Assembly: GCA_025361325.1 (NCBI GenBank)
Contig: JANYAL010000105.1
Coordinates: forward strand, 1-8,193
Origin: Bacteroidota bacterium
GTDB lineage: Bacteria; Bacteroidota; Bacteroidia; Chitinophagales; Chitinophagaceae
Direction: 5' to 3'
DNA length: 8,193 bases
Positions 5,822 to 8,193 of the stretch are shown here, in pieces. Position 1 is the first letter of the stretch. The number at the start of each line of letters is the position of its first letter. The notes beneath the pieces were generated by a model. The model was not told where the DNA came from. It saw nothing but the letters and a program-made list of their open reading frames with translations, and ran no database searches. The position numbers and the translations under genes are program-made.

Positions 5822-8193
5822 TTGCGGACATACTTTACATATATCTTATCCTTTATCGTATCATTTACATTCGCCCAGGTGAAAAGTATCCCCGCAGTCA
5901 GGATCAGCCAGCATATCAATATCGACGGCAACCTGGATGAGGACGCCTGGAAGAAAGTTACGCCTGTAAGTGGTTTCATCACATCGAGCCCCGATTTCGG
6001 GCATCCCAGCAAACACCGCACAGAAGTGAGGATTCTGTATGACAACACCGCGGTATACGTGGGTGCTTATCTTTATGATGACCCGGCAAAGATCCGCAAA
6101 CAGTTCACCGCCCGCGATGTGATCTCCCAGCAGGATGTGGACTATTTTCTGGTAGGACTGGACACATACCACGAACGCCAGAATGCCTTTGTATTCAGGG
6201 TAACAGCGGCCGGCGTACAGGGCGATGCACGTGAATCGCAGAACGGCACCAACGTTGGCGGCAACGTGTTCGATGTGTCCTGGGATGCAGTCTGGGAAAG
6301 TAAGACCAGCATCAGGGCTGATGGCTGGGTGGCCGAGATCCGTATCCCCTTCAGTGCCATCCGCTTTTCCAGGAACCCCTTTCAGAACTGGGGATTGAAT
6401 TTTGCCCGCTTTGAACGCAGTGATTATGAGACCAGCATCTGGAACCCCGAGAATCCGAATATCGCAGGCGACATCAACCAGTGGGGCGACTGGCTGGGGC
6501 TTTCCAATATTATACCGCCGCTGCGGCTTTCCCTGCAACCCTTTGTGTCCGGCGGTTTCCGCGCATCCCCTACCGCCAAAGGCAATGTAACGGAAACGCT
6601 TAAGAGCGGGGGGATGGATGTGAAGTACGGCCTCAACGAAGGCTTTACCCTCGACATGAACCTGGTTCCCGATTTTGCCCAGGTACAGAGCGATAACACC
6701 CTGCTCAACCTCACCCCTTTTGAAGTGAAATTCGATGATTACCGGCCCTTCTTCACCGAAGGCACGGAATTGTTCAATAAGGCTGGTATCTTCTATTCAC
6801 GCAGGGTAGGGGCTGCACCGGGCGGATCCGCTGCCGTGCTGAACAGATTCGGCAATGATCCCAATTACCGGATCGTCTGCAACCCCGGTATCACCAACCT
6901 GTACAATGCATCCAAATTTTCGGGCCGTACAAAAGGCAAACTGGGCATCGGTATCTTTAATGCGGCTTCCGTGCCCATGTATGCCGATGTGCAGAACCTC
7001 ACCACCGGCAGGGACTCTTCCATTCGCACCGAACCCTTTACCAATTATAATATAATAGTACTGGACCAGGCACTGAAGAACCGTTCATCGGTCACCTTCA
7101 CCAATACCAATGTGCTTCGCCAGGGTAATACCCGTAACGCCAATGTGAGCAGTCTCGATGTTTCGGTATTTGATAAAAAGAACCTGTATAATGTTACCGC
7201 TGCCGGCCGGTACAGTAGTATATGGGGGAAAAATGGAAGCAAGAATGGATATAATGCCGTTGCCAGTGTTGGAAAAGTGAGCGGGCTGCTACATTTCAGC
7301 ACTGGTTTGTCAGTTAAAAGCAATACCTATGATCCCAATGACCTGGGTTTTCTGCTAAATAATAATGCGGTCAGTTATAACGCTTCAGTCAGTTATTCTC
7401 TCCTTAAACCCACCCGGTATTTCCTGAACCATACTTATAAGCTGGATGTTGGAGATAATTACCTGTATAAGCCCTATACCTGGACCAATTTAAACCTCTC
7501 AGGCGTGGCTTATTTCTGGTTCAGGAATTTCTGGGACATCAGTTTTAAACTCACCACCAGCCCGAAATGGTCAAAAGATTTTTTTCTGAACTCCGCGGTC
7601 TACAATGGTTATTTTCTTATGCGTCCCCCCTCATATGACCTTAGCATCTTTGGCAGTTCCGACAGCCGGAAGAAATTATTATTCAATTACCAGGTCGAAG
7701 GGGCCCTGTCACCCCAGCCCAAAGACCCGTACTGGAATACCATTGTGGGTCTGCGCTACCGCTTCAGCAATAAATTCCAGCTCAGCACCAGCATAACAGT
7801 GGAACAAGACAAGGGAAACTGGGGCTGGGCCTTCTTCAACAATCCCAACGGCTCGCCGGTGATATCGCGCCGCGATGTGAAAAGGAATACAGCTATCCTG
7901 ACCGGTCAATACAATTTCAATGAAAGAATGAACTGGATGGTACGGGTAAGGCATTACTGGTCCATCCTCAACAATACCAATTTCTACAACCTGAAGCCCG
8001 ACGGCTACTGGACCGATATCCCCTTTATCAACGGGCGAAACATCGACTTTAATACCTTCAATGTGGATATGTTCTATACCTGGGATTTTCTACCCGGCAG
8101 CCGTATCACCCTGGCCTGGAAGAATGCCCTGGGTTCCAATGTGAGCCTCGACCCCTATATGTATACCAGTTATGTACGGAACCTGGGCAAAGT
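5822..8193 (+). CDS. DUF5916 protein with N-terminal CBM9-like domain, C-terminus outside window
   Basis: The frame is open from 5786 to the window edge, and 790 codons follow the TTG at 5822. No in-frame ATG exists upstream of the mature domain. TTG 5822 gives a clean signal peptide (MRTYFTYILSFIVSFTFA, cleavage before Gln19), while the GTG at 5879 would remove it. Residues about 26-200 resemble a carbohydrate-binding family 9-like domain (INIDGNLDEDAW at 32-43, EIRIPFSAIRF at 172-182). The rest matches DUF5916, whose hallmark blocks are VPDFAQVQ (282-289) and RPFFTEG (308-314), followed by an IFYSRR segment. The remainder is rich in alternating aromatic/polar strands (for example NYNIIVLDQ, RYFLNHTYKLDVG), as in an outer-membrane beta barrel. 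Function of the family is not established; membrane barrel and sugar-binding roles are inferred. It is 205 bases after proline dehydrogenase with its own -7 box, so any link to proline use is unproven. Confidence 0.88.
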   Translation, partial: MRTYFTYILSFIVSFTFAQVKSIPAVRISQHINIDGNLDEDAWKKVTPVSGFITSSPDFGHPSKHRTEVRILYDNTAVYVGAYLYDDPAKIRKQFTARDVISQQDVDYFLVGLDTYHERQNAFVFRVTAAGVQGDARESQNGTNVGGNVFDVSWDAVWESKTSIRADGWVAEIRIPFSAIRFSRNPFQNWGLNFARFERSDYETSIWNPENPNIAGDINQWGDWLGLSNIIPPLRLSLQPFVSGGFRASPTAKGNVTETLKSGGMDVKYGLNEGFTLDMNLVPDFAQVQSDNTLLNLTPFEVKFDDYRPFFTEGTELFNKAGIFYSRRVGAAPGGSAAVLNRFGNDPNYRIVCNPGITNLYNASKFSGRTKGKLGIGIFNAASVPMYADVQNLTTGRDSSIRTEPFTNYNIIVLDQALKNRSSVTFTNTNVLRQGNTRNANVSSLDVSVFDKKNLYNVTAAGRYSSIWGKNGSKNGYNAVASVGKVSGLLHFSTGLSVKSNTYDPNDLGFLLNNNAVSYNASVSYSLLKPTRYFLNHTYKLDVGDNYLYKPYTWTNLNLSGVAYFWFRNFWDISFKLTTSPKWSKDFFLNSAVYNGYFLMRPPSYDLSIFGSSDSRKKLLFNYQVEGALSPQPKDPYWNTIVGLRYRFSNKFQLSTSITVEQDKGNWGWAFFNNPNGSPVISRRDVKRNTAILTGQYNFNERMNWMVRVRHYWSILNNTNFYNLKPDGYWTDIPFINGRNIDFNTFNVDMFYTWDFLPGSRITLAWKNALGSNVSLDPYMYTSYVRNLGK

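Noticed and set aside
5861..6538. Minus-strand 225-codon open frame opposite the DUF5916 gene
   Set aside because: It is antisense to the signal peptide and CBM9-like domain of a clear coding frame, with no supporting features.

Overview
This window looks like chromosomal DNA from a member of the Bacteroidota, plausibly a Chitinophagaceae-like organism. This is inferred from several features: a perfect Bacteroidota -7 promoter box (TAnnTTTG) ahead of one gene, few Shine-Dalgarno sites, a large modular secreted protein of the kind exported by type IX secretion, a DUF5916 outer-surface protein, and PRODH and hotdog thioesterase sequences of the Bacteroidota style. I see no rRNA, tRNA, CRISPR array, transposase, phage gene or defence system.

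Layout from left to right. (1) Positions 1-2153, minus strand: the N-terminal 717 codons of a very large secreted multidomain protein. It has a signal peptide, a low-complexity linker, a Cys-containing beta-sandwich module, a choice-of-anchor-J/cleaved-adhesin-like module, an Ig/PKD-like module and the start of another beta module. It runs off the left edge. (2) 2154-2678: an AT-rich intergenic region with a candidate promoter for gene 1 and an embedded GC-rich patch flanked by a 7-bp direct repeat. (3) 2679-3404, plus: a PlsC/LPLAT-family acyltransferase with a non-canonical HX5D motif and a Glu-to-Gln change in the FPEGT block. (4) 3522-4034, minus: a single-hotdog acyl-CoA thioesterase, convergent with the acyltransferase. 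(5) 4035-4380: a divergent intergenic region with two small dyads just ahead of the next gene. (6) 4381-5616, plus: a monofunctional, eukaryote-like proline dehydrogenase. (7) 5617-5821: a short gap with a 14-bp palindrome and a perfect -7 box. (8) 5822-8193, plus: a DUF5916 protein with an N-terminal CBM9-like domain and a signal peptide. It appears to start at TTG and runs off the right edge.

The genes do not form one obvious pathway. The acyltransferase and thioesterase both act on acyl-CoA or lipid chemistry but are convergent and probably not co-transcribed. Proline dehydrogenase feeds proline carbon and electrons into central metabolism and the quinone pool. The two large flanking genes encode envelope or extracellular proteins. 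I did not find a convincing undescribed system. The best leads are the altered acyltransferase catalytic motif, the TTG-started DUF5916 gene, the bracketed GC-rich intergenic patch and the structured leader before proline dehydrogenase.
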